From an uncultured Ruminococcus sp. (GTDB taxonomy: Bacteria; Bacillota; Clostridia; Oscillospirales; Acutalibacteraceae): a stretch of DNA of 22,240 nucleotides. The notes under the pieces were generated by a model. That model had not been told where the DNA came from, did not search any database, and was given only the letters and a program-made list of their open reading frames with translations. A program made the translations under genes and the position numbers. Every line of letters starts with the position of its first letter. The first letter of the stretch is position 1. Of this stretch, positions 8,190 through 16,590 are shown in pieces. Location: positions 1-22,240 of the forward strand of contig CACYDE010000052.1 in assembly GCA_902773045.1 (NCBI GenBank), in the 5' to 3' direction.

Positions 8190-9152
8190 TTAACCGTTTA
8201 CTCCGTAGATTTCGGCGAGGATCTTGATTTTTTCTGCCCAGATGCAATGGGTCTTATATTCGTTCATTCGTTCCTTTGCCTGACTTCCTGCGACGAGTGA
8301 AGCGGAGTTTTTGCTCCAGTTGAGGATAGAATTTGCGTCCTGAAGGTCTTTAAGAGACACTTTGTAGGCATTGTGTACTACTTCTATCTGATTGGGATGG
8401 ATAACGGTCTTTCCGAGAAAGCCGCATAGAATATCTCCGACAATTTCCGATTTAAGACCTTCCTCCCAGTTTTCACCGTTGAAATATTCCCAGACGGGAC
8501 CGGAGATAACATAATCAAGACCGAAAGTGGTCACGATATCACTGAAAATGGCGGAAACGGGTTTTATATCATGAATGGACTCGTTGCTGTGGCGGCGGAA
8601 TCCGAACATCTTGCAAAGATCGTTTCCTCCTACTCTGATGTTTAAAACAAGCGGCTCGATCCTTTTGAGTTTGTCTTTTATCGCATAAAGCATCGTGCAT
8701 CTTGTCCTGAGATCGATCATTGCCTGACTTTCAAGAATAGGCATCATGTAAATTTTTCTGTTGTATTCACGATTTATTTTCAGGAGCTCGTCGATGTAAC
8801 CGTCTGCCGTTTCGGGGATAAATTTCGGGATTATGAATCCTGTGACAAGGATCTGAGCGTCGCCGAGCATTTCCATAAGACGGCAGATCTGATCCTTTTC
8901 ACGAACGCGTATAAATATTTTGGGAATATAGAAAGATTTTACGGCTTTCTTGTCCCATATTTTTTTCAAAGAGCTGACAACTATCTTTTCCGCTTCTTCG
9001 ACAAAATCGTCGTTGATCGTATCTTCAAGACACAAAGCCAGAGAGTAATGATTTCCGAATTTTTCTGTTATAATAGATCTTACGATACTCTCATTATTGG
9101 CGGGGCAATAGAGAAGCGCGCCCACACTGTAGTAAATATTATCGTCCTTCAT
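8190..9152 (-). CDS. HpcH/HpaI aldolase / citrate-lyase-beta-like enzyme
   Basis: 320 aa TIM-barrel C-C bond lyase. CitE-like landmarks are visible in order: LCLEDT (40-45), PKIFIRV (77-83), PILESQ (138-143), GGND (175-178) and GFLGKTVIHPNQI (244-256). The family uses Mg2+ and acidic residues to make or break C-C bonds next to a carboxylate or thioester. The start is the ATG at 9152, 13 nt after AGGAG (9170-9166); a TTG at 9176 is in frame but contains the ribosome site. It is first in the minus arm, followed after 26 bp by the PRTase-TRSP gene. Its constant company with PRTase, PELOTA, TRSP and ATP-grasp genes marks it as part of the Ter biosynthetic module rather than citrate fermentation; no other citrate lyase gene is nearby. 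Confidence 0.88.
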   Translation of the reverse strand: MKDDNIYYSVGALLYCPANNESIVRSIITEKFGNHYSLALCLEDTINDDFVEEAEKIVVSSLKKIWDKKAVKSFYIPKIFIRVREKDQICRLMEMLGDAQILVTGFIIPKFIPETADGYIDELLKINREYNRKIYMMPILESQAMIDLRTRCTMLYAIKDKLKRIEPLVLNIRVGGNDLCKMFGFRRHSNESIHDIKPVSAIFSDIVTTFGLDYVISGPVWEYFNGENWEEGLKSEIVGDILCGFLGKTVIHPNQIEVVHNAYKVSLKDLQDANSILNWSKNSASLVAGSQAKERMNEYKTHCIWAEKIKILAEIYGVNG

Positions 9153-9278
9153 TTCAAAATTTAAACTCCTGTCCAATTTGTTTTACCTTTCAAACATTAC
9201 GCCGTGTATGGAATTAGTTACACACAAAAATGCTGTTTGACCGTCAAATCATCATTCCGATACACAATATCAAAATAA

Positions 9279-9284
9279 ATTATA
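9279..9284 (-). promoter_or_regulatory. Candidate -10 element for the minus biosynthetic arm
   Basis: A perfect TATAAT on the minus strand (9284-9279) lies about 130 nt upstream of the aldolase start, inside the divergent spacer 9153-9403. No good -35 hexamer stands at the expected distance, so it may need an activator or be a chance match in AT-rich DNA. A GTGTA/TACAC inverted repeat (about 9205-9224) lies downstream of it. Confidence 0.4.
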
Positions 9285-9325
9285 ACATAAATCTTAAAAA
9301 ATTGGTAGATATTTTTTTTAGAATG

Positions 9326-9334
9326 TGGTAGAAT
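9326..9334 (+). promoter_or_regulatory. Candidate extended -10 for the serine protease gene
   Basis: TGGTAGAAT (extended -10) on the plus strand lies 69 nt upstream of the GTG start at 9404. A second TAGAAT is 10 nt upstream (9319-9324). No clear -35 was seen. Its position, back to back with the minus-strand TATAAT, suggests one control region for both arms of the island. Confidence 0.4.
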
Positions 9335-9403
9335 TATACGTGTAAAAATTATCGAAATTTTAGATTCGATCAATAAAATTTTCGTTCAAGGTGGTGCAGA
9401 GGT

Positions 9404-11245
9404 GTGGCTGATATCGGTTTGGTTCACAATTTTTCCGAAAACATAAAGACAATCGAAGATTTTGTCAATTTTAGATGCAGCGACGGGAAAAATGTTTTTG
9501 TACGTTTGATTGGCGAGGACAATAATTTTTTGAAAGATATTTCTCAAATGGACAGAATGCTTTCCAAGAGCGGAAAGTATGTGAGAATCAGACGTCTGAA
9601 TAGTATGATATCCCCGAACGAAGCGGAAAACTGCAATCTGCGCTATGAAGAATGGCTCAGAGGATTCAAGAAAAAGGCAATAACAGAAGCCACCAAGGGG
9701 AATGAGGAACTTTCCATGAGATTGGGTGGAGCTTTGGAGGATGTACTTTCTGTTTTTAAAAGAACGCGCCCTCAGATCAGTCCGTCGATAGAAAAGAACT
9801 TTATCGTAAAGCTTTTGTTCTGGTTTGACGAACTTGCGGAGAACGCGCCCGGAAGCAGTTTTGATGTCAGGGGAATGAAGATCGTTTGCGACAATGTCCT
9901 TAAGGTTCAGGAATATCTTTTCTTTTATATGATCGCGGTCATGGGCGCAAGTGTTCTCCTGCTTCAGAACAAAGATGATATCGACGATAAAACGAAAGAA
10001 CTGAACTTGTCAAAACGATATGTCATCGGTCATCTCGGAAACAGCGTGATACCCGAATATCAGACTTACTCGGTTTCGGCAGGTAATTCCGTAAGTGTAC
10101 AGCCGATCCCCCGTCCTCGTGAGTCTTTCGGCGGCACTCCCCCTGCTTTCGGGAACCCTCCCGTTCCCAATGCAAGAATGGCTCCTCCGAGCGCAGTAAA
10201 AGCGCCTTCGAATGCACCGACAGTGAAAATACCGCCGCGCCCCGGGCGAAACCGCTCTTCCGATCCCTTAAACGGTTTTGGCTCCGGGCAATATCCGAAC
10301 AGGAACAATACCCGATCGGAAAATAATTTCGGTTCGTCTTCGCCTTATTCCTTTCCGAACAGAAACCGTTCTCCTCAGCCGACGGACAATTACCGTCCTC
10401 AGCAGCAGGGAAGGGGTGTTTCAAACGGCGATCGGTCTTTCTCTTACGGCTCTCCTTCGGTGAGAATACCTCCTCATCCCGACAGGGGGAATACTTTTAA
10501 CAATCCGGCGGGAAGTTACGGAGCGATGCCGCGGAGTTTTATTCCTCAGCCGTCTTTTGCGTCCAATAATACGAATCGCGAATTTGTCGGAGAAACTTAT
10601 CGTGACGGTCAGGTCAGGATCATGGGCGGAAATACAGTGGGAGTCAGACGAGAAAAAAGCTTTGAGGAGCTTGCGAATCTTGCGTCGTCTGTGGTTCAGA
10701 TATTTGTTATGAACCGTCATGATAACATTCCTTCTAACAACAATCTGGCGGTCGAAAGCATGGGTTCGGGCGTGATGATAGGCAGAGACGGATATATAGT
10801 GACGAATCATCATGTTATTTCCGACGGAAGAGTTTACGGAGTGAGAATAGAAAACGATCAGCAGATATATTTCACCGATCAGCTTGTTAAGTATCACCGC
10901 GATTTCGACCTTGCAGTGATAAAGATCGATCGGAAGCTGGAGCCGATTCCCGTTTTCAATGACCCTAAAGGACTTGTCCGAGGTCAGAAAGTCGTTGCGA
11001 TCGGAAGTCCTCACGGCCTTTTTAATACCGTTTCCGACGGCATAATTTCGGGATTCAGAAATGTTGACGGTATTGATATGATACAGTTCACTGCTCCGGT
11101 ATCTCCGGGAAGCTCGGGCGGCGCGCTTCTCAATATGTATGGCGAGCTGATAGGGATCAGCAGAATGATAAGAAATGACGCTCAGAACATAAACCTTGCG
11201 GTGGGATATGATATGATAATCAATTTTTGCAAAAGCTTTATGTGA
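9404..11245 (+). CDS. Trypsin-like (HtrA-type S1) serine protease with N-terminal YceG-like module and proline-rich linker
   Basis: 613 aa, GTG start with AAGGTGG 9 nt upstream. Three parts: residues 1-210, alpha/beta; 220-400, a disordered linker rich in Pro, Asn, Ser, Gly and Arg; 415-613, a chymotrypsin-fold protease with the full triad, His470 (TNHHVI), Asp502 (DFDLAVIK) and Ser571 (PGSSGGALLN). No PDZ domain follows and no signal peptide is visible. A hydrophobic stretch at 171-187 aligns with a strand/helix of YceG (residues 166-183 of the protein at 12325), so I read it as buried core rather than a membrane helix and expect a cytoplasmic protein. Residues 131-192 resemble the unit repeated in that YceG protein. 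The gene stands alone before a 315-bp gap. Ter islands with trypsin-like proteases are known; the target is unknown. Confidence 0.85.
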   Translation: MADIGLVHNFSENIKTIEDFVNFRCSDGKNVFVRLIGEDNNFLKDISQMDRMLSKSGKYVRIRRLNSMISPNEAENCNLRYEEWLRGFKKKAITEATKGNEELSMRLGGALEDVLSVFKRTRPQISPSIEKNFIVKLLFWFDELAENAPGSSFDVRGMKIVCDNVLKVQEYLFFYMIAVMGASVLLLQNKDDIDDKTKELNLSKRYVIGHLGNSVIPEYQTYSVSAGNSVSVQPIPRPRESFGGTPPAFGNPPVPNARMAPPSAVKAPSNAPTVKIPPRPGRNRSSDPLNGFGSGQYPNRNNTRSENNFGSSSPYSFPNRNRSPQPTDNYRPQQQGRGVSNGDRSFSYGSPSVRIPPHPDRGNTFNNPAGSYGAMPRSFIPQPSFASNNTNREFVGETYRDGQVRIMGGNTVGVRREKSFEELANLASSVVQIFVMNRHDNIPSNNNLAVESMGSGVMIGRDGYIVTNHHVISDGRVYGVRIENDQQIYFTDQLVKYHRDFDLAVIKIDRKLEPIPVFNDPKGLVRGQKVVAIGSPHGLFNTVSDGIISGFRNVDGIDMIQFTAPVSPGSSGGALLNMYGELIGISRMIRNDAQNINLAVGYDMIINFCKSFM

Positions 11246-11467
11246 TGATCGGTTGATCCGTTGTGATAGAAATAAAGTGCGGGTCGATGACTGGACCCGT
11301 TGCTGCCGTGAAATCGGATCGGAATAATATCTTTTTTGCTCGGAACAATGAAGGCGCAGCGAAGCGAATTGCAGTTCAAATAAAGGTTTAACAGCAAATT
11401 ATAACTCTTAAGATCCGGCTCGAAAGCTCGGCAAATGTTAATAAATAATAAAAAATTTAAAAATATA

Positions 11468-11496
11468 TTGTTTAATATGGTTATATATGGTATAAT
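11468..11496 (+). promoter_or_regulatory. Strong promoter of the rhomboid-yceG-telA-terD operon
   Basis: TTGTTT (11468-11473), a 17-nt spacer and a perfect TATAAT (11491-11496) with TGG extended -10. Predicted start near 11503, leader about 58 nt. The preceding stretch 11246-11467 holds no gene; the only structure noted is a CGGGTC/GACCCG hairpin (about 11280-11300) without a T tail, perhaps a weak end signal for the protease gene. Confidence 0.8.
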
Positions 11497-11560
11497 CAGC
11501 TTGTAGGCGTCTGAAACTGCCTGCTTTATGGAAAGGTATATTTTGAAGGAGATGGAAATT

Positions 11561-12307
11561 ATGAAAAAGCTTGATCTGAAAAAATTCAGAGTAACATTCA
11601 ACGCTCCCGTTATCCTTTGGTTCACTATTCTTTGTTTTGCCGCATGGGTTTTGAACATCGTGACGGGAGGCTGGACGAACGATCATCTTTTCAGCGTTTA
11701 TCGCTCGTCGCTGCTAAGCCCCTTGACTTATGTGAGATTTTTGGGTCATGTTGTAGGACACGCAAACTGGGATCATTATATCAGCAACATGATGATTCTC
11801 CTCATCGTGGGACCGCTTCTCGAAGAAAAATACGGGTCTAAAAATATCCTTCTTGTTATTCTTTCGACGGCTCTTGTCACCGGAGTATTAAGTTTTATCC
11901 TTTTCCCCGGAATTCAGCTTTTGGGCGCAAGCGGAGTTGTTTTTGCGATGATACTTCTTTCCTCGTTCACAAGTCTCAAAGAAGGCGAGATCCCTCTTAC
12001 TTTTATTCTCGTTGCAGTGATCTATTTGGGCGAACAGATATATCAGGCTGTTGCCATCGTGGATAATGTTTCAAACTTCGGACATATCATCGGCGGCGTC
12101 TGCGGTTCGGTTCTTGGTTACAGACTTAACAAGGACAAGATCAGGAAAAGCGTTCAGCCGTCCTATAATTACTACAATCAGCAGGGATACGGTCAGAACA
12201 TGTATAACCAACCGGGGAATAATCAGAACTATCCGGTCGGACAGCAGTATCCTCAGTATAATAATCAGTATCCTTCGGGAAATGATAATACACATACGTA
12301 CTATTAA
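11561..12307 (+). CDS. Rhomboid family intramembrane serine protease
   Basis: 248 aa. The ATG at 11561 has AAGGAGA 8 nt upstream; an in-frame ATG at 11528 lacks a site. About six hydrophobic segments lie between residues 15 and 190. Rhomboid hallmarks are present: HYISN with His72 and Asn76 in the second segment, catalytic Ser124 in GASG and catalytic His175 in FGHIIGG. The last 50 residues are cytosolic-looking and made largely of Tyr, Asn, Gln, Pro and Gly. Rhomboids cut membrane-embedded helices. It is the first gene of the plus operon, 17 bp before the yceG-family gene. The substrate is unknown; the co-transcribed Ter proteins are natural candidates for partners. Confidence 0.9.
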   Translation: MKKLDLKKFRVTFNAPVILWFTILCFAAWVLNIVTGGWTNDHLFSVYRSSLLSPLTYVRFLGHVVGHANWDHYISNMMILLIVGPLLEEKYGSKNILLVILSTALVTGVLSFILFPGIQLLGASGVVFAMILLSSFTSLKEGEIPLTFILVAVIYLGEQIYQAVAIVDNVSNFGHIIGGVCGSVLGYRLNKDKIRKSVQPSYNYYNQQGYGQNMYNQPGNNQNYPVGQQYPQYNNQYPSGNDNTHTYY

Positions 12308-12324
12308 AACAGGTGAATCGGTAA

Positions 12325-14610
12325 ATGTTTGAACGTAAAAAGATTCAGAGTCTGAGGGAGTATTTTCTCCCTCGGGACAAACGGCAGCAGAACACCGTCT
12401 ATTTTACACGGATCTGCGGCTGCAGCGAAGAAATAAAAGCTTTTTTAGCTGAATATTACCACGCCACGAGAATGAACGGGGCTGTCGTCGAAGGGAAGAT
12501 CCCAAATCCGGACGGAAAAAATCTGTCTTTCTTTCAGGAAATGATGGGAACGGATTTCAAGCTTGAAAAGGGATTTTTCGTTCAGTCTCTCAACAGGTGG
12601 CTTCCGAGAATGAATTCTTCTCAGTACGAAGTCCTCGCCGATTCGCTTTACGCAGGGCTGACGGAACTTGCCAACAGAGGAAAAAACGAAAATGTTATAA
12701 AGAATTCATATATAAAGTTCATGTGCTGGATGTACTATAGATTTGAAGGCATCGTCAACAGGCTGGGTCAGGCGGACTTTCCGAAGATACTTTGTGACGG
12801 TTCGATCGGGATCTATGAATTGTACATGCTCAGCATTCTTAACAGAGCAGGATGCGATGTTGTTCTGCTGGTCTATGACAATGACAGCGAGTACAGTCAG
12901 ATCGACCCGAGATCGCTGCTTTCCGACAGGTTTGAAGGAAAGGGGCTGTCCGCTTTTCCGCAGGGATATAGTATAGATTCCATAAGGCTTGAATTTCAGG
13001 CAAGAGCCGAAAGAGAAAAGCTTTACGGAGCGAAACCGAGTGTTCTGAACTGTACGAACGCTTGGCTTAAAGGGAATATTCTTGAGGATATAAAGACCGC
13101 GCCCGTCACAAGAGGAAACGATAAAAATCTTTTTTACAATGCGTTTTGCCGAATGTACGGCGCGGAGGATAAAATAACTTACCAGAATGATCTTTACAGA
13201 TTTTATCTTGAAATAAAAAACAGCGGAAGAAATTATCTGATCGCCGAGAACAGTATACCTGTTCCTACGGCAAACGAGATCTCCAGACTGCGAAGAGGAA
13301 ATTACGCAAATAATGAACAAATGCTTTCCGATATGTCGTCAAGGCTCAGATTCCCTCAGAATCCCGAACTTCAGAAGCTTATGGTAAAGGCTTTTCTTGA
13401 TGTTATGCTGGAGGAAGCGGCGAAGCCCGATTCCAATGTAAACAAGCTTTCCGGAAAAGCTGTACATCTCGTCTGCTGGACTCTCAGATACATGCAGGCG
13501 CTGTTTCTGAATTGGTCTATGCCGTTGGTAGGGGTGTTTATTTACCTCGGCGGCTGCAAAAACGAATGTGAAGTATTGTTCTTGAAAATGCTTTCGAAGC
13601 TTCCGTGTGACGTTCTTATCCTTGTTCCGAATCTTAATTCCAAATGTCTTCTTGAAGACAAGACCCTATATGAGATGAGATACACCCAGACTCTCGTTAT
13701 GAACGTTTTTCCTACGGAAAACAGCGGCTTGCAGATCGCGACTGCCGCTTATCATGCGGAAAGAGATCTTGACGAGGTGATGTATTCCGGAACGGGGATC
13801 TACAGGAATTTTCAGTATAGCCGTGCAAATACCGTGACCTTGAAGACGATGTATGAAGAGATCTCTATCCTTTGGGATCAGGAACTCAGATTTCGTCCGA
13901 ATTTCAGCACGATCGACGAAACGGTGAATATTCCGGTGATATTTGCCAAGATCTCGGGAGTCAAGGACTCAAACGTTGCGAAGTACTGGCAGAATATAAA
14001 GGGACTTTTGACCGAAGATACCTTTGTAATAGGTTCTCCGCCGTATATTCAGCCGAACAGCCCGAACCCGTTCAAACAGAACATTACTCTGCTTTTTAAG
14101 AACGGAAAGCTTCAGAGAAACGCGATCGTTCAGAACAGATATTATCAGTATGGAGTATTAAGACCGGAAACTCAGAATTATATTCTCGATAAGCTTCAGG
14201 CTCTTATCGACTCGAGAGTTATCAGCGGAACGTTTGTCAACGGAACGGAATACGCCATTGTGGCTACTATTCTTAATTTGCAGACCGACATTATAAGACT
14301 TATCCAGAAATTCGACTTTACAAAGAAAAATCCGAAAATTATATATATCAACACGGGCGATTTTGTGATATCCCTTGAAGATGCGATAGTCACGGCATTT
14401 TTGAATCAAATAGGTTTCGACGTTGTATTTTTTGTTCCGACAGGATACAGGACGGTTGAAATGCATTTTTCGAGAGATCTGCTTGACGAACACCAGATCG
14501 GAGAGTATATGTACGACCTTCAGGTGCCGAAATTTAAGATTCCTGCGCCGAAGCCTTCCAAAGGCACGAAAGGTCCGTTGTTTAAAAATATTTTTAAGAA
14601 AGGGAAGTAG
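12325..14610 (+). CDS. yceG: YceG-family protein (putative component of the Ter biosynthetic/stress module)
   Basis: 761 aa, soluble, with a basic tail (KFKIPAPKPSKGTKG, then KNIFKKGK). It matches the Bacillus subtilis YceG family, which sits with the TerD-like yceC/D/E and telA-like yceH genes; order and company here are the same (yceG then yceH/telA). The N-terminal YFTRICG and FFVQSLNRWLP segments are typical. By eye the protein is built of repeats: an alpha/beta unit with a W/hydrophobic helix, a beta strand, an S-x-x-E helix and a final strand occurs at about 128-187, 378-438 and 642-708, and the regions between the first and second copies also resemble each other. No catalytic motif is recognisable. 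It starts 17 bp after the rhomboid stop (AGGTG site) and is followed 2 bp later by the TelA gene. Confidence 0.85.
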   Translation: MFERKKIQSLREYFLPRDKRQQNTVYFTRICGCSEEIKAFLAEYYHATRMNGAVVEGKIPNPDGKNLSFFQEMMGTDFKLEKGFFVQSLNRWLPRMNSSQYEVLADSLYAGLTELANRGKNENVIKNSYIKFMCWMYYRFEGIVNRLGQADFPKILCDGSIGIYELYMLSILNRAGCDVVLLVYDNDSEYSQIDPRSLLSDRFEGKGLSAFPQGYSIDSIRLEFQARAEREKLYGAKPSVLNCTNAWLKGNILEDIKTAPVTRGNDKNLFYNAFCRMYGAEDKITYQNDLYRFYLEIKNSGRNYLIAENSIPVPTANEISRLRRGNYANNEQMLSDMSSRLRFPQNPELQKLMVKAFLDVMLEEAAKPDSNVNKLSGKAVHLVCWTLRYMQALFLNWSMPLVGVFIYLGGCKNECEVLFLKMLSKLPCDVLILVPNLNSKCLLEDKTLYEMRYTQTLVMNVFPTENSGLQIATAAYHAERDLDEVMYSGTGIYRNFQYSRANTVTLKTMYEEISILWDQELRFRPNFSTIDETVNIPVIFAKISGVKDSNVAKYWQNIKGLLTEDTFVIGSPPYIQPNSPNPFKQNITLLFKNGKLQRNAIVQNRYYQYGVLRPETQNYILDKLQALIDSRVISGTFVNGTEYAIVATILNLQTDIIRLIQKFDFTKKNPKIIYINTGDFVISLEDAIVTAFLNQIGFDVVFFVPTGYRTVEMHFSRDLLDEHQIGEYMYDLQVPKFKIPAPKPSKGTKGPLFKNIFKKGK

Positions 14611-14612
14611 AT

Positions 14613-15776
14613 ATGGGAATTAATTTCAACAAAAACGAGCCTGTGGCTCAGCCGCAGTCGAACGCAATTATTTCTCTGTCAAAGGACGTTGAAGAGTACA
14701 GCATCGTCGAAGACAGAAAAGCAATGACCGCACAGCTTGTGAACTCACCGGAGGTTGACGCACTCGTCAGCCAGATCGAAGTCAATAATATCAGTACTAT
14801 TGTGAATTTCGGTTCGGACGCAGCCAATCAGATCTCAAAGGCTTCCGACGTTGTTCTGAGGAATGTTAACATGTCTCAGCTTGACGACGCAAGCGTGATG
14901 CTCAATACTCTTGCCAAGATAATGGATCAGTTTGACTCAAAAGAACTTGAGGATAATCCGGGATTTTTCGACAAGATCTTCGGAAATGTCAAAAAGCAGC
15001 TTGACAAGATCCTTGCAAAATACAACACCATGGGCGACGAAGTAGATAAGATCTACGTTCAGCTTAAACAGTATGAATCCGAGATCAATCAGTCGAACCG
15101 CCAGCTTGAGCAGATGTTTGACGCTAATGTCAATTATTATCACCAGCTTGTGAAATATATCCTTGCGGGCGAACAGGGCTGTAAGGAGATAGAAGCGTAT
15201 ATTCTTCAAAGAAAAGACGATCTCGCCGTTACGGGAGATACATCGATACAGTTTGAAATACAGTCTCTTGAACAGGCTCTTTCGATGCTCGAACAGAGAA
15301 CTCACGATCTTAGGACCGCGGAGAGCGTTGCAATGCAGTCCATTCCGCTCATCAAGACGATGGAGTTCAGCAACCTCAATCTTGTTCGAAAGATCGATTC
15401 CGCGTTTATCATTACTCTTCCTGTGTTTAAGCAGGCTCTCGCTCAGGCTATCATGCTCAAGCGACAGAAGATCCAGGCGGACGCTATCTCCGCTCTTGAC
15501 GCAAAGACGAACGAGCTTCTTATCAAAAATGCTCAGAATACCGTCGAACAGTCAAAGCTTATCGCACAGCTTGCCGCAGGAAGCTCTATCAAGGTCGAGA
15601 CCCTTGAAACCACATGGAGAACCATTATGGACGGGATCGAGGAAACGAGACATATCCAGGAAGACGCAAAAAGACAGAGATATGAAGCCAAGGCAAGACT
15701 GGAGAACATTAAGGACGAGTTCTACAAGAATTATCATATGCCTGCCGGTTCGGACGGATATATGCTGCCGAAGTGA
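14613..15776 (+). CDS. yceH: Toxic anion (tellurite) resistance protein, TelA/KlaA/YceH family
   Basis: 387 aa, mostly helical and rich in Gln, Glu, Lys and Leu, typical of the TelA family (usually 360-400 aa). The family pattern is clear: a VNFGSDAANQISKASD-type segment near residue 65, the KIFGNVKKQLDKILAKYNT segment near 125-145, then long coiled coils to about 375. There is no membrane segment. The ribosome site AGGGAAG overlaps the end of yceG, whose stop is 2 nt upstream, so translation is coupled. TelA proteins are encoded beside TerD and YceG in many Bacillota and are linked to tellurite, DNA-damage and cell-envelope stress; the molecular activity is not settled. Confidence 0.93.
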   Translation: MGINFNKNEPVAQPQSNAIISLSKDVEEYSIVEDRKAMTAQLVNSPEVDALVSQIEVNNISTIVNFGSDAANQISKASDVVLRNVNMSQLDDASVMLNTLAKIMDQFDSKELEDNPGFFDKIFGNVKKQLDKILAKYNTMGDEVDKIYVQLKQYESEINQSNRQLEQMFDANVNYYHQLVKYILAGEQGCKEIEAYILQRKDDLAVTGDTSIQFEIQSLEQALSMLEQRTHDLRTAESVAMQSIPLIKTMEFSNLNLVRKIDSAFIITLPVFKQALAQAIMLKRQKIQADAISALDAKTNELLIKNAQNTVEQSKLIAQLAAGSSIKVETLETTWRTIMDGIEETRHIQEDAKRQRYEAKARLENIKDEFYKNYHMPAGSDGYMLPK

Positions 15777-15899
15777 TTTTCGGGATAACTATTGTTTTAT
15801 ACGAGAAATAACAAACGGAAACTGTATTTTTGGAAACGGTTTATGAAAATAGGGACATGAGCAGGATCCTGAAGTTGTTTCTTGTTTTATAAAAAATAA

Positions 15900-15926
15900 A
15901 GCCGCGCAGCCGGCTAAAACAGGAGG
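15900..15926 (+). promoter_or_regulatory. Short hairpin plus strong ribosome site before terD1
   Basis: AGCCG (15900-15904) and CGGCT (15911-15915) form a GC hairpin right before AGGAGG (15921-15926), which is 8 nt from the terD1 ATG. The 158-bp gap from TelA shows no clear promoter or terminator, so terD1 is probably read from the upstream operon, with the hairpin possibly a processing or stability element. Confidence 0.35.
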
Positions 15927-15934
15927 ACATAAAA

Positions 15935-16516
15935 ATGCCAATCAATTTATCAAAAGGACAAAAAGTAGATCTTACAAAAGGTAATCCGAGTCTGAAAAAT
16001 CTTATGGTAGGCTTGGGCTGGGACGTTAACGCTTTTGACGGCGGTTATGATTTCGACCTTGACGCTTCCGCATTCGTGCTCGGCGCAAACGGAATGTGCC
16101 CCACAGATAAGGATTTTATCTTCTACGGTAACCTCAAGCACGCAAGCGGCGCGGTTGAGCACATGGGCGATAACCTCACAGGAAGCGGCGACGGTGACGA
16201 CGAGCAGATTCTTGTCGATCTTTCAAAGGTTCCGGCAAACATCGAGAAGATCGCCTTTACGGTTACTATCTATGACGCGGACGTAAGACGTCAGAACTTC
16301 GGTCAGGTTTCAAATGCATATATCCGTATCGTGGATCAGGTTACGGGTCAGGAGATCATTCACTATGATCTCGGCGAAGACTTCTCGATCGAAACGGCAA
16401 TCGTTGTCGGAGAGATCTACAAGCACAACGGCGAATGGAAGTTCAATGCGATCGGAAGCGGCTTCCAGGGCGGACTCGCAGCGCTCTGCGGTCATTACGG
16501 AATTCAGGTTGCCTGA
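15935..16516 (+). CDS. TerD family Ca2+-binding stress protein (first paralogue)
   Basis: 193 aa, full length for TerD. Both acidic calcium-binding stretches are intact: FDLDAS with Asp39, Asp41 and Asp43, and the GDNLTGSGDGDDE loop (78-90). The C-terminal signature GEWKFNAIGSGFQGGL is canonical. TerD proteins are cytoplasmic beta-sandwiches that bind Ca2+ and assemble with TelA-type and other Ter proteins at the membrane under tellurite, oxidative or phage stress. It has the best ribosome site of the operon, suggesting high expression. A strong terminator follows it, so it may be made in excess of the next two TerD paralogues. Confidence 0.95.
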   Translation: MPINLSKGQKVDLTKGNPSLKNLMVGLGWDVNAFDGGYDFDLDASAFVLGANGMCPTDKDFIFYGNLKHASGAVEHMGDNLTGSGDGDDEQILVDLSKVPANIEKIAFTVTIYDADVRRQNFGQVSNAYIRIVDQVTGQEIIHYDLGEDFSIETAIVVGEIYKHNGEWKFNAIGSGFQGGLAALCGHYGIQVA

Positions 16517-16590
16517 TGATCGCGCGGATAATGTTCGTTCGCTGAGAAATTTTCGGTTTCCGTTAGGTGGATTCGAAACTGCGAATTAAC

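Noticed and set aside
8164..8247. 28-codon upstream extension of the PRTase-TRSP gene
   Set aside because: It would overlap the conserved end of the aldolase gene and is a string of basic residues; the ATG at 8163 has a ribosome site and leaves a normal gap.
9914..9964. Membrane helix in the N-terminal part of the serine protease
   Set aside because: The hydrophobic run aligns with a helix-strand of the soluble YceG repeat and is interrupted by small/polar residues, so a buried core is more likely.
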